Source: JAXGQE01 sp040766585 (GTDB taxonomy: Bacteria > Bacillota > SLNR01). From it: a stretch of 64,000 bases of DNA. Positions 25,142 through 33,730 of the stretch are shown in pieces. Each line of letters starts with the position of its first letter. Positions within the stretch are counted from its first letter, which is position 1. The DNA is taken from positions 1 through 64,000 of the forward strand of contig JAXGQE010000003.1 in the NCBI GenBank assembly GCA_040766585.1. The letters are read 5' to 3'. The position numbers and the translations under genes were made by a program. A model generated the notes under the pieces. The model was not told where the DNA came from. It ran no database searches and worked only from the letters and a program-made list of their open reading frames with translations.

Positions 25142-26881
25142 TCAGATGGTCTCCAGACAAAACAAAGCCTGATCCAGAGCATCGAAGGCTCTGTTATTCT
25201 GGCGAAGCACTTCTGTGGACCAAAGATAGAACTCATGGGTGCCTTTTTCATAGGAGTCCGCCTGCTCCAAGGCGTAATACAGCCCGGGTATCGGTTTTTC
25301 TGTCCGTAGAGAACCGCAGGCATCCTGCCCGTATCGACCGGAGAAAGATCGAAAAACGGGTGACAAGCTGCGCAGGATGCGGATTTTGCGACAATTGATT
25401 TCCTGGGCGGAAAGACCCTTCCAATCAGATTCCTCCAGGGCAGTCAGTTTTTCTATGAATGAGAGAATTGTACTTTCCAAACCCGCCAAAGGTTCCCGCA
25501 GCAGGTGGGGGAAATTACCGGTAACGGTTGCCAGGGCATCCCGGATCTCTGCGGCCAGATCCTGCAGCGAATAAGGGATAATCTCCGTATTGGCCATGGC
25601 GATCGAAAGGTGAGCAAAAAAGGCCATGGTCTTTTGATAAATATCCATATTCACCTTATCTACCGTGTCATATTCGGTATGAAGCCATGGTCCGTAAACA
25701 GCATAGTTGAGGCGTTTCAATTCTTCATCCGTGTATTCGGTGGCAAAAGAAACATATGGGACACCGATGCCGAAGAAAGAAGAGTCTCCGCCGCCTTTAT
25801 ATGCATCGATCCAATGCCCCGGTTCGTTCCAGATTTCCTTCAGCAGTGACTGAGTGAAGGATTTCATCTCCGTATTCCCCTCGATCGTGGGGATGGTGGT
25901 TCCGTCGATGGCCAGATTGTCTGCATTGATGTATACGGCACAATGCCGGGTCAATTCTTGCCAGTGGGTGTCTACGAAATAGGTGGATCCGGCTCCTTCG
26001 GCAATCTCGTGACCATCCCAGAAAACAAACCAAATGTTTCTTTTTAACCGGCTGCGGTACTGATACAGCAATCGGGAAAGCTCCAGCAAAAGGGCATTGC
26101 CTGTGGAATTGCATATGGCTGATTTGCCCCAGGCATCCAAGTGGCTGCCAATAACAATGCACTCGTCTGTGGGTTCTGTGCATCGAAGGAATCCAGTGGG
26201 CTGCTGAGCTGTTACCCATTCCCGGGTAGCTTCTGCTGTGAGGTGCACATGGATGCTCTGATTCTGCCCAAGCTGTTTCAGATATTCTCCGTGATAGCGG
26301 GATATGGAAATGACAGGAATCTGAGGAATCTCATGAAACGAGTCCGGAGTTGGATTTCCCCATTGGGATTTGATGGCTCCCATTTGTATAACCGGGTTGT
26401 CGGGATCCGGCAGCCCCCAGTTCATGATGATCAAGGCCGAGGCATGATGCTTCCAGGCAATCAGCGCCTTTTCGGGGCGTGCCGGCGCCCAGTTCATATC
26501 CACCAATACAATTTTTCCCGAGACGTCTTTGGAGGAATAATCATCCTCACCGCCAACTCCCAGGTAAATCAGTTCTCCGGATACTCCTTCAGGCGGGGTG
26601 GAAAGAATATGGCAGACCGGCTCTGCCGGTATTTCTTTCGCAACGGGGGCCAGTACCTTCAGGGAAGCCTGCTTGGGAAAACTGTGATACATAGGAAATT
26701 CATCAATCCAACTCTCCAAACCATTGGACTGGAGAGTTTGCTCAATATACTTGGCTGCCTTTTGGATCTGAGGCGTTCCCGATAATCGTTCTCCCACCTG
26801 GTCCACCAGATAGTTCATATGAACCAGGGCGTTTTCCATTGAAAATTCAGATACGATTTTTTCAGCCAGATTATCCTTCAT
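25142..26881 (-). CDS. M28 family peptidase with PA domain, atypical active site
   Basis: A 579-residue protein with an N-terminal region, a PA-like insert (about residues 85-215) and an M28 aminopeptidase fold. The first zinc motif reads GSHLDAWG (H247, D249). The usual bridging aspartate of the DNASG-type motif appears as N258 in CNSTGN, and the catalytic EE pair appears as HE (H291, E292) in FWDGHEIAEGAGST. There is no signal peptide. Some M28 subgroups carry such changes; it may have another zinc arrangement or reduced activity. The second ATG (26881) is chosen since AGGAGG is 7 bases away. Converges with the serpin gene. Confidence 0.85.
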   Translation of the reverse strand: MKDNLAEKIVSEFSMENALVHMNYLVDQVGERLSGTPQIQKAAKYIEQTLQSNGLESWIDEFPMYHSFPKQASLKVLAPVAKEIPAEPVCHILSTPPEGVSGELIYLGVGGEDDYSSKDVSGKIVLVDMNWAPARPEKALIAWKHHASALIIMNWGLPDPDNPVIQMGAIKSQWGNPTPDSFHEIPQIPVISISRYHGEYLKQLGQNQSIHVHLTAEATREWVTAQQPTGFLRCTEPTDECIVIGSHLDAWGKSAICNSTGNALLLELSRLLYQYRSRLKRNIWFVFWDGHEIAEGAGSTYFVDTHWQELTRHCAVYINADNLAIDGTTIPTIEGNTEMKSFTQSLLKEIWNEPGHWIDAYKGGGDSSFFGIGVPYVSFATEYTDEELKRLNYAVYGPWLHTEYDTVDKVNMDIYQKTMAFFAHLSIAMANTEIIPYSLQDLAAEIRDALATVTGNFPHLLREPLAGLESTILSFIEKLTALEESDWKGLSAQEINCRKIRILRSLSPVFRSFSGRYGQDACGSLRTEKPIPGLYYALEQADSYEKGTHEFYLWSTEVLRQNNRAFDALDQALFCLETI

Positions 26882-26955
26882 CATGAATCCTCCTCGTATA
26901 CCATAGTGACTTACTACACACATTCCACAGGATAAGACCTGTTCCTTCCGGACAG

Positions 26956-26982
26956 AAACGAAAACGGCCGCAGAGCGGCCGT
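26956..26982 (-). terminator. Terminator after the lipoprotein gene
   Basis: On the minus strand the stem ACGGCCG / CGGCCGT with a 5-base loop is followed by TTTTCGTTT. Confidence 0.75.
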
Positions 26983-26989
26983 CCGTAAC

Positions 26990-27802
26990 TTAGTTTTCCA
27001 TGGGAATGTACTGAAACAGAAAGTCCACAGTGTCCGGCAAAGTGGCCCGGACCTGAATAGGATACCGCAGAGAAAACGTCTCAGACTGGGGATCAATGCC
27101 CTGGAATACCAGGGTCTCTTCCTGATAACCCGCAGAGTCGGACTGTCGCAGCGATTGGTTGCTGATATATGTGCGCCCTGACTGATCGGATGCAGCCGGC
27201 TGGATGGCGTAGGAGAGCGACTTCAAAAGATCGCTGGAAGCTTCAACCCGGACGGTGATGGCAAGGACATCCGCTTCCGGTTTCTCAGCCGAAGCAGTAA
27301 CCAGAAATCCCAACTGCCAGGCGGTTACAGGGTTCCCGTCCGGTTGGATTCCATCCAAGTCCATTTCGAAACAGTACCCATCCTCCGAAGGAACCAGGTA
27401 TTTCGGTTTGATGGAGGCTTGAATATCCATGGTTCGATCGGAAGGAGCCACATTATCAAAGAAGACTTCAAGCCGACTGGTACCTGGAATCCTTTCCTGA
27501 TCGTCATCGAATGCATTGTAGAACGCGCTGTGGCTGCTTTCAATTTGCTCACCATTTTCCAGAATGACTGTCCACGGCATCAGAAGCTGATAGACAGGTT
27601 GCTCAGCCGGGACTTCTTCCGAAATCTTGAAAGTGGCCATCAGATCATCCTCGATAAAATCGGCCCCGGTAATTTCAATGGTTACACCATCATGGGTTAC
27701 TTCCATAACGGGATCTTTCACAGTAGCTTGCTCCTGCTTCTGACAACTACATGCAGCAACCAGCAGGATAACAATGAGTAGTAGAAATCGAAAATTTTTC
27801 AT
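26990..27802 (-). CDS. Hypothetical lipoprotein, 270 aa
   Basis: A secreted lipoprotein: signal peptide MKNFRFLLLIVILLVAACSC with lipobox VAAC (cysteine at residue 18). The mature part starts with a charged linker and contains beta-strand-rich sequence (GVTIEITGADFIEDDLMATF), resembling immunoglobulin-like or DUF4179/DUF5643-type domains, but I cannot assign a family with confidence. The start at 27802 follows GAGGT. It has its own terminator at 26956 and lies downstream of the SagB-type gene on the same strand, 150 bases away. Confidence 0.8.
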   Translation of the reverse strand: MKNFRFLLLIVILLVAACSCQKQEQATVKDPVMEVTHDGVTIEITGADFIEDDLMATFKISEEVPAEQPVYQLLMPWTVILENGEQIESSHSAFYNAFDDDQERIPGTSRLEVFFDNVAPSDRTMDIQASIKPKYLVPSEDGYCFEMDLDGIQPDGNPVTAWQLGFLVTASAEKPEADVLAITVRVEASSDLLKSLSYAIQPAASDQSGRTYISNQSLRQSDSAGYQEETLVFQGIDPQSETFSLRYPIQVRATLPDTVDFLFQYIPMEN

Positions 27803-27951
27803 GGGTGACCTCCATAAGATAATTTTCTTTCGTGGATCGAGCGATCCAGTATAACCGACGAGAGAACAGGGGATTTGTTCCAAAAAAAACACAGTCGCCA
27901 TCGTATGTGCCGAGGAGACTGTAAACGACAGAACACATGTGCAGGATGCGG

Positions 27952-28701
27952 TTACACTTTTCCTACCGGTGCCATATAGATGGCAAATTCGTCTTCTCCG
28001 TCAATCCCCAGCAAATGATCGGTAGCCTCTTGATCGTAGGCAGCAATCGCACAGGTTCCGCATTCGATTCGTTCACAGGCCAGGTACAGATTCTGGCAGA
28101 CGTGGCCGGCATCCATAGCAATTACTTTGTGAGATGCGTCACTGTAGCGCCATTCCATCCGATAAGGAACGGCTGCCCAGACAAAGGTGACAGCACCCTG
28201 TGAAACAAAACTCTGACGCAGTGCCGCCCTCACCAGATGCTGCCTGAGACGGGGCGGTTCCGAAACGGAAACCAGAGCGTGAGGGTGAGGAAGGTAGCGA
28301 TAGATTCCCTCGGCCAGATCGGTGACATTCATGACAATCAAGTAGGTTTCCAGCGCATGGCGATTGCCGGCTGAAGGAACAACGCGCAATGAGTTCTCTC
28401 CGACTGACTGCCGGATTCCCTGTGTAGACCAAAGCAGAAACGAAAGCTCACTCATGGACAAGGGTTGATCGGTGAATTTTCGGTGGGACTGCCTCCGGCG
28501 GATGGCATCTGTGAGAAGAATATCTCTTTCCGGGATGCTGTCTGGAGAAGGCAGTTGAATCACACGTTTGTCCGGATCAACTTCTTTGACAACCGGTGGC
28601 ATGATATAGCCCAGATTCTGATCAGTCTGTGAAAAGTCAATGGTTTTTCGGATTGAATCCTTCAGGAAATATCTCAGTTTTAACATTCGATCTCTGTCCA
28701 C
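27952..28701 (-). CDS. SagB/ThcOx-type nitroreductase family protein
   Basis: A 249-residue FMN-dependent dehydrogenase-like protein. Family marks: RRRQSHRKFTDQPLSMSELS (residues about 67-86), FLLWSTQGI, PSAGNRHALETYL, and the C-terminal ACERIECGTCAIAAYD. SagB enzymes oxidise azolines in thiazole/oxazole peptides, but many stand-alone members act as ordinary nitroreductases. No YcaO, SagC or SagD gene is nearby, so peptide modification is not supported. The GTG at 28701 is preferred because AGGGGGGTGA lies just upstream and the family usually begins here; TTG 28782 and an internal ATG are alternatives. It is divergent from msrAB. Confidence 0.85.
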   Translation of the reverse strand: MDRDRMLKLRYFLKDSIRKTIDFSQTDQNLGYIMPPVVKEVDPDKRVIQLPSPDSIPERDILLTDAIRRRQSHRKFTDQPLSMSELSFLLWSTQGIRQSVGENSLRVVPSAGNRHALETYLIVMNVTDLAEGIYRYLPHPHALVSVSEPPRLRQHLVRAALRQSFVSQGAVTFVWAAVPYRMEWRYSDASHKVIAMDAGHVCQNLYLACERIECGTCAIAAYDQEATDHLLGIDGEDEFAIYMAPVGKV

Positions 28702-28766
28702 TGCACTCACCCCCCTTGTAATACTGTATTTTGACAACAGCATCTCATAATCCTTTATTGACTCTC

Positions 28767-28795
28767 TTGTAATGGGACCCAAAAATCGCTATAAT
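28767..28795 (+). promoter_or_regulatory. Promoter of msrAB
   Basis: TTGTAA (28767-28772) and TATAAT (28790-28795) with a 17-base spacer. Transcription would start near 28802, with the GAGGTG ribosome binding site at 28824-28829 serving the ATG at 28836. Confidence 0.7.
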
Positions 28796-28835
28796 AAAGT
28801 TATAATTATTACAAATCTGTAAAGAGGTGAAATCA

Positions 28836-28919
28836 ATGCAACAAAGAACCAACATAGGTTTCTATATATTCTTGATCGTTTTGTTACTCATCTTTGCCAA
28901 TTATCCGAACGGGCCTTAA
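28836..28919 (+). CDS. Short ORF: probable N-terminal signal anchor of MsrAB, out of frame
   Basis: A 27-residue frame beginning MQQRTNIGFYIFLIVLLLIF with an excellent ribosome binding site (GAGGTG, 6 bases away). It encodes a positively charged start and one hydrophobic helix, exactly as expected for a signal anchor. It stops at 28917-28919 inside the start of the MsrAB frame. Removing one T from the TTT at 28893-28895 joins it smoothly to MsrAB. I read it as the missing N-terminus of that protein; a true short leader peptide is the alternative. Confidence 0.55.
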   Translation: MQQRTNIGFYIFLIVLLLIFANYPNGP

Positions 28920-29949
28920 TTTATTTCAGAGACTATTCCCGGCGGAACGAACGATTAAAAGCAATCCCAATGATTATGTGGATTACAGCCAGAGCCAGCT
29001 TCAGGATATTTGGTTGGCAGGCGGATGTTTTTGGGGTATTGAAGCATACATGGATCGAGTCTATGGAATAGCAGAAACCACAGCAGGGTATGCCAATGGG
29101 ACCACTGAGAATCCGAAATATGAAGAGATCGGGCAAAGCGGCCATGCTGAAACAGTTCACATTCGATATGACCCAGAAAGAATTTCCCTGGAGGGAATCC
29201 TGAGTCATTATTTTCAAGTCATTGATCCCACTCAGTTAAACAGACAGGGTAACGACAGCGGGACCCAATACAGAACCGGAATTTACTATACCAACGAACA
29301 GGATCGAGCTGTCATTGAGCAGTTTGTTGCCAAAGAACAGGAAAAATATGATAAGATTATTGTGACGGAAGTACAATCTTTGCAGGGATTTTACCTTGCT
29401 GAGTCGTATCATCAGGATTATCTGGAAAAAAACCCTGGAGGATACTGCCATATTCAGCTCGACAGTATTTTAGACAGGGCTCCGGAGATAAACCCAGACC
29501 TGTACTCCCAGCCGGATGAAAGCCTGTTGGCTCTTCAAGATCCGCTGGTCATCGAAGTCACAAGATACAGAGGGACTGAGCCTGCATTCCAGAATGAATA
29601 CTGGGATACGAAAGATGTGGGTCTGTACGTGGATGCATTAACCGGTGAACCTCTGTTTTTATCCAGCAATAAATTCGAATCAGGTACCGGGTGGCCCAGC
29701 TTTACGCAGCCGGTTGTACCGGAGGTTGTCCGGGAGGTGGAGGACCGTTCCCAAGGAATGGTTCGGACCGAAGTGCGGAGTCGCGTCGGGGACAATCATC
29801 TGGGGCATGTCTTTGCCGATGGTCCTGCAGACCGGGGGGGCATGCGCTACTGCATCAACAGTGCGGCACTGAGATTTATCCCTGTGGAAGAAATGGATCG
29901 AGAGGGATACGGGCACCTGATCCTGTTTGCTCTGCAGCAGGTCAAATAG
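28894..29949 (+). CDS. msrAB: Peptide methionine sulfoxide reductase MsrA/MsrB fusion
   Basis: A bifunctional enzyme that repairs oxidised methionine. The MsrA domain (residues about 45-200 of this frame) has the catalytic GCFWG; the MsrB domain (about 215-345) has GTGWPSF, the zinc-less EVRSRVGDNHLGHVF and the catalytic-type RYCINSAALRFIP. The computed start is a TTG without a ribosome binding site; the real start is probably 28836 in another frame, adding a membrane anchor, with a one-base change at 28893-28895. An anchored MsrAB would act outside the cell, repairing surface proteins. The small membrane protein at 29953 follows directly. Confidence 0.93.
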   Translation: MPIIRTGLNLFQRLFPAERTIKSNPNDYVDYSQSQLQDIWLAGGCFWGIEAYMDRVYGIAETTAGYANGTTENPKYEEIGQSGHAETVHIRYDPERISLEGILSHYFQVIDPTQLNRQGNDSGTQYRTGIYYTNEQDRAVIEQFVAKEQEKYDKIIVTEVQSLQGFYLAESYHQDYLEKNPGGYCHIQLDSILDRAPEINPDLYSQPDESLLALQDPLVIEVTRYRGTEPAFQNEYWDTKDVGLYVDALTGEPLFLSSNKFESGTGWPSFTQPVVPEVVREVEDRSQGMVRTEVRSRVGDNHLGHVFADGPADRGGMRYCINSAALRFIPVEEMDREGYGHLILFALQQVK

Positions 29950-29952
29950 TAG

Positions 29953-30489
29953 ATGGGAAGGATGATTCTCTTGTTGGATCGGATACCGGAAAAAAAGAGT
30001 ACACAGTGGCTGTTTGCCGCCGTGGTTTTATTCGCAGTCTATTTTGCCGCCCTGTGGGGATCCCGGCTCATACTGGGACTGGGGGTCACCGGGCAGACCA
30101 TTCAAGGCTTTGCCATACTGGCAGCCATGATGAGTCTGGCGGTGGTCACCGGCGGGTATTTTGGAGCGAAAATCTATAGTGTCACGGCGCTCATTTTTTC
30201 CGGCATTGCCGTAATTCACCTGTTGGGGGTGGCAGCTTTGAATCCCACTGGGGGATGGTCCGATCTGATTAGCGTAATCGGATTTATGTTTTGGGGCGGT
30301 ATGGCTATCGGCGGCGGCATCATCGTGCAGCTGATTTACAGCATTCGAGCCAGTAAAAAGTATGTGGAAGAGGATATGGGAAAAGAGAATCAATTACCAA
30401 AAGAAACGGCGAATATATCAGCCGCAGAATTGCAGCCGATGCATAGCGAAACTGAGATTAGCAAGAATGATCTTTCACAAGTCAAATAA
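29953..30489 (+). CDS. Hypothetical membrane protein, 178 aa
   Basis: A protein with four predicted helices (about residues 20-42, 48-68, 76-97, 104-128) and a hydrophilic C-terminal tail. I recognise no family. It begins three bases after the msrAB stop and is in the same operon. The start is uncertain: the ATG at 29953 has a poor site, while TTG at 29971 has GGAAGG 9 bases upstream. A link with membrane MsrAB function, such as electron delivery, is possible only from gene order; no cysteine pair or haem motif is visible. Confidence 0.7.
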   Translation: MGRMILLLDRIPEKKSTQWLFAAVVLFAVYFAALWGSRLILGLGVTGQTIQGFAILAAMMSLAVVTGGYFGAKIYSVTALIFSGIAVIHLLGVAALNPTGGWSDLISVIGFMFWGGMAIGGGIIVQLIYSIRASKKYVEEDMGKENQLPKETANISAAELQPMHSETEISKNDLSQVK

Positions 30490-30500
30490 GCTGATACGTA

Positions 30501-30556
30501 AAGAGGCATGCATTGGCAGTGTCCCGTGACACAACCAATGGCATGCCTCTTTGATT
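30501..30556. terminator. Bidirectional terminator
   Basis: A long stem AAGAGGCATGCATTGG / CCAATGGCATGCCTCTT (with one bulge) ends the msrAB operon and the converging flavoenzyme gene. Confidence 0.85.
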
Positions 30557-30564
30557 TGGGTCAC

Positions 30565-32487
30565 TCAGCGAATGTAGTAGCCCGCATTGTAACCGCCTTG
30601 AATGGCTTCTTGCACTTTTTCGGGGTGAACGCAATCCCCAATGGAGATGTACTCAGCTGCACATTCCCGGAAAGTTTCTGCCTCGGCGTGGCGAGGTTTC
30701 ATGCCGGTAGCCACAATGACAGAATCCGCCTTCAAGGATATTTCTTTTCCATCTTTTGAAACCGCCTCAACATCATGGGGATGAATCTCTGTAACGGTGG
30801 TACCCGTTCGGGTAACCGTGAACTTCTCCAATTCCAGCATCAGTGCTTTCCAGTGCAGGAAATTGGCATCTTTGGCCAGTTCATCTTTCATTTCCACAAT
30901 TGTGACATTTTTTCCTTTCATGGCTAAATACAGTCCTTCTTCACAGCCCACCAGACCCCCGCCGATGATGACGATATTCTGACCAAGATTCTTTTCAACC
31001 CGGTGGATGTCCGTAGCCATGACAACATGAGGCAGTTGGATTCCGGGAAGATCTGGACGAACGGGTTCAGCGCCAATAGCTGCAATGACAACATCGGGAG
31101 CAATGGCTCGTACTTTCTCAGGGGTCATGGTGGTGTTCAATTTTACATGAATGGGTTTCCGATTAACCCGGCGAACCAGAACTTCCATAAATTCTTTCAA
31201 ATCGGCTTTGAAGGGCGGATGGACCGCCTGGTTCAGCATGCCTCCCAAACGATCGGATTTTTCAACCAGAGTCACTTCATGCCCTTGATCGGCCGCAGTG
31301 ATGGCCGCCTGCATACCAGCCGGTCCCCCGCCGATTACCAATACATATTTCTTGTTGATGGGACGTTCTTTCTGCCAGAATTCTTTCTCACGGCCGCAGG
31401 TGGGATTCACAGAACAGCGGACCACACCGGTGGCTATAGGAACGTGAGGAATGAATCCTCCACTGATGCAGACATTGCATCGGGTACAGCGTGTAATGTC
31501 GTGCTCTCTTCCTTCTTTGATTTTTCTGGGAAGATCCGGATCCGCAATAATTCCCCGTCCAACACAGATAATATCTGCGGTACCGTTGGCCAGCAGTTCT
31601 TCCATCAGCTCTGGTTTATGAATGGCGCCAACCGCTGCCACGGGGATGGAAACGGCTTTCTTCACTTCTTTGGCCAGATAGGCGTTGCAGGCAGGCGGGA
31701 AAAACATACTGGGGAACATACGGATTCCCGATGTTCCATGCTGATGAAATGTGGTGGCAGATACATGGATAATATCCACTTTGCTTTCCAGTATTCGAGC
31801 CAGTTCTACCGTTTCATCTACGGTCATACCTCCCGGATAGAATTCGTCGCCGGACAGTCTAAGTTCAATGGGAAAATCTTGACCGCACTGGCTGCGGATA
31901 CGATCCAAAACCATGATTGGAAAACGAGCACGGTTTTCCAAACTGCCTCCGAATCGGTCTTTCCGCTGATTGTTTAACGGAGAGAGAAATTGAGCCAGAA
32001 GCCACCCGTGGCCGGCATGAACCATGCACATATCAAACCCGGCCAACTGAGCCATGTACGCACCGTGAGCAAATGCATCGGCAATTTCATTCATCAATTC
32101 TTCGTTCATCTCAGTTACTTCAACGCCATACGGGCCCATACCCGCACTGGGGCCGTAGACAATATGGTTTTTAGTGTATTTGGGATTGGAACGGCGCCCG
32201 GAATGCACAATTTCCAAGGATGCCAGAGCGTTGTGACGCTTGACACGCTCTGCGGATCGTATCAAATGGGGCATATTGGATTCATCATCCAGTATCATGG
32301 TGCCAGGGTGTGAAATCGCTGTGTCTCCGTGAACCATCGCTTCACCCAAAGTGACCAGAGCCGCCCCGCCTCGTGCTCTCATTTCATACGCATCGTCGTC
32401 GGCACTCATGGGGGGTACTGCGATTCGGTTCTTCAAGGTCAGTTTGCCGACAGCGAGAGGACTCATCAGTAGGGGATACTTGGACAT
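30565..32487 (-). CDS. NADH:flavin oxidoreductase / 2-enoate reductase family protein
   Basis: A 640-residue iron-sulfur flavoenzyme. The N-terminal 360 residues are an old-yellow-enzyme TIM barrel that binds FMN. A [4Fe-4S] site follows: CTRCNVCISGG with a later RCSVNP. The C-terminal part has two dinucleotide-binding folds, VIGGGPAGMQAAITA and IIGGGLVGCEEG. This is the domain order of 2-enoate reductase, 2,4-dienoyl-CoA reductase and bile-acid enzymes BaiCD/BaiH, which reduce activated C=C bonds in Clostridia. The substrate is not known; reduction of enoates from amino-acid fermentation is plausible. The start follows GAGGTGA. Monocistronic. Confidence 0.9.
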   Translation of the reverse strand: MSKYPLLMSPLAVGKLTLKNRIAVPPMSADDDAYEMRARGGAALVTLGEAMVHGDTAISHPGTMILDDESNMPHLIRSAERVKRHNALASLEIVHSGRRSNPKYTKNHIVYGPSAGMGPYGVEVTEMNEELMNEIADAFAHGAYMAQLAGFDMCMVHAGHGWLLAQFLSPLNNQRKDRFGGSLENRARFPIMVLDRIRSQCGQDFPIELRLSGDEFYPGGMTVDETVELARILESKVDIIHVSATTFHQHGTSGIRMFPSMFFPPACNAYLAKEVKKAVSIPVAAVGAIHKPELMEELLANGTADIICVGRGIIADPDLPRKIKEGREHDITRCTRCNVCISGGFIPHVPIATGVVRCSVNPTCGREKEFWQKERPINKKYVLVIGGGPAGMQAAITAADQGHEVTLVEKSDRLGGMLNQAVHPPFKADLKEFMEVLVRRVNRKPIHVKLNTTMTPEKVRAIAPDVVIAAIGAEPVRPDLPGIQLPHVVMATDIHRVEKNLGQNIVIIGGGLVGCEEGLYLAMKGKNVTIVEMKDELAKDANFLHWKALMLELEKFTVTRTGTTVTEIHPHDVEAVSKDGKEISLKADSVIVATGMKPRHAEAETFRECAAEYISIGDCVHPEKVQEAIQGGYNAGYYIR

Positions 32488-32660
32488 GCTGTCACCTCAT
32501 CTCAAAATTTGTTATGGGGAGAATACTGATTCAAACTCATGTTAGATTTCCACTTGGCTTGGGCAGTTCCTGCAGGAATTTTTTTAGTTTGCATCTTTGT
32601 GAAGGGATAAGGCATTCCACCAAGAATAGAAACAGACAATTAACAATTCATGAAGGATTC

Positions 32661-32689
32661 TTGACAGATGGGTGAATTCATAGTAATGT
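32661..32689 (+). promoter_or_regulatory. Promoter upstream of the c-di-GMP riboswitch
   Basis: A perfect TTGACA (32661-32666), 17-base spacer and a weak -10 TAATGT (32684-32689). Transcription would start near 32697, just before the riboswitch. Confidence 0.55.
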
Positions 32690-32702
32690 TTTTTTACGAA
32701 TA

Positions 32703-32800
32703 AAGTCACGGAAAGGGCAAACCGGTTGAAAAGCCGGGACGCAATGCCAATGGGCCTACAGCGAAAGCCAGGGCAGCCGGCTGCCGAAGTGCGAAAGTAC
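32703..32800 (+). ncRNA. Cyclic-di-GMP-I riboswitch (GEMM-I)
   Basis: The conserved blocks of the GEMM-I aptamer are present in order: GGGCAAACC (32716-32724), the tetraloop-bearing P2 arm with GGTTGAAAAGCC, GGGACGCAATGCC (32736-32748), GGGCCTACAGCGAAAGCC for the P3 arm, and GGGCAGCCGGCTGCCGAAG closing P1. This RNA binds cyclic di-GMP. It precedes the CAP-domain gene at 32858. The downstream platform (32793-32848) has two mutually exclusive pairings that can hide or free the AAAGGAG ribosome binding site, so control of translation is likely. Confidence 0.9.
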
Positions 32801-32848
32801 ACAGCATATATCCAATACTTTCATCCCTTCTAGTGACGATGAAAGGAG
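32793..32848 (+). promoter_or_regulatory. Riboswitch expression platform with sequestered ribosome binding site
   Basis: CTTTCATC (32818-32825) can pair with GATGAAAG (32838-32845), covering part of AAAGGAG (32842-32848). Alternatively GAAAGTA (32793-32799) pairs with TACTTTC (32816-32822), which would free it. The two pairings share bases 32818-32822 and cannot coexist. Confidence 0.6.
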
Positions 32849-32857
32849 CGAAAATTT

Positions 32858-33730
32858 TTGAAAAAGACTTCTTGGATTTTAATCCTCTTTGTCTGCGTTG
32901 TTTTGTTGACAGTGGGTATTGCGTACGGGAAAAACATGGATCTGTTCAACGACATCAATCCTGTGGATCCTGAAGGCAACGGGGACGAACAGGCTGTTTT
33001 CTCACCGCCGGACTGCCAGCTGAAAGCATGGCTGAACGATAAGACCCAGGCTGGAGATGAGCCGGAAGAAGTGGATTATTCAGCGATTCTTTTGGCGCGG
33101 GCGAAGAAAGCGGAAGCAGAGAAAGCGGCTGCAGAGAAGGCCGAAATGGAACGAGTCGCCATTGCCCAAAACACTCAAAATCAAAAGACCACCGTCACTC
33201 AGCCGATAGCAAAAAAACCGGCATCATCCAGCCCGGAACCGCCCAAGACACCGGTGGAGGAACCCTCAGAACCCGATGACCCGATACCGCCGCAAGATGA
33301 GCCGGAAACTCCGTCGCTGAAGGCACCGTCCGGCACCGCCCACACGACTGCAGAAGCAAAGGTACTGACACTGGTCAACGGTGCGCGAGCAGCAGAAGGC
33401 CTGAAACCATTAACCGTGAATAAAAATCTGATTTGGTTGGCTCGTTTGCGGGCTGTGGACCTGGTAGAGAACAACGACTCAAAGCTGGATCATGATACAC
33501 CCACATATGGGAGAGCCGGTGGGATGCTTCAGGATGCAGGTATTGCATATAAAGGATACGGTGAGAATCTGGCCCTGTGTTCTTCCCCAGACTCTGCATT
33601 CAACCTTTGGATGGGTTCTGACGGACACCGCAGGAATATACTGAGTCCCAATTTTACACAGACCGGTGTTGGTATTGCTTACAACAGCAGTTCGAGATTG
33701 ATTATCTGTCAAATTTTTATCAATATATAA
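32858..33730 (+). CDS. Secreted CAP (SCP/PR1) domain protein
   Basis: A 290-residue exported protein. An N-terminal hydrophobic segment (residues about 6-24) serves as signal peptide or anchor. Residues 75-105 form an alanine/glutamate/lysine-rich helix, residues 118-160 a proline-rich spacer (PVEEPSEPDDPIPPQDEPET), and residues 165-290 a CAP domain with VNGARAAEGLKPL, KLDHDTPTYG, GYGENLA and SDGHRRNILSPNFTQTGVG. These domains occur in secreted or cell-wall proteins such as YkwD. The start is TTG, 9 bases after AAAGGAG. Expression is expected to depend on c-di-GMP through the riboswitch in its leader. Confidence 0.92.
   Translation: MKKTSWILILFVCVVLLTVGIAYGKNMDLFNDINPVDPEGNGDEQAVFSPPDCQLKAWLNDKTQAGDEPEEVDYSAILLARAKKAEAEKAAAEKAEMERVAIAQNTQNQKTTVTQPIAKKPASSSPEPPKTPVEEPSEPDDPIPPQDEPETPSLKAPSGTAHTTAEAKVLTLVNGARAAEGLKPLTVNKNLIWLARLRAVDLVENNDSKLDHDTPTYGRAGGMLQDAGIAYKGYGENLALCSSPDSAFNLWMGSDGHRRNILSPNFTQTGVGIAYNSSSRLIICQIFINI

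Noticed and set aside
27952..28701. SagB-type gene as part of a thiazole/oxazole-modified peptide cluster
   Set aside because: No YcaO cyclodehydratase, SagC-like partner, precursor peptide or protease lies nearby, and stand-alone SagB-like nitroreductases are common.
31003..31977. 324-codon plus-strand open frame opposite the enoate reductase gene
   Set aside because: The minus strand encodes a complete flavoenzyme with cofactor and iron-sulfur motifs; the plus frame is its shadow.
32703..32800. Reading the riboswitch region as a small minus-strand gene
   Set aside because: The plus strand matches the GEMM-I aptamer in every conserved block, and the reverse frame has no support.
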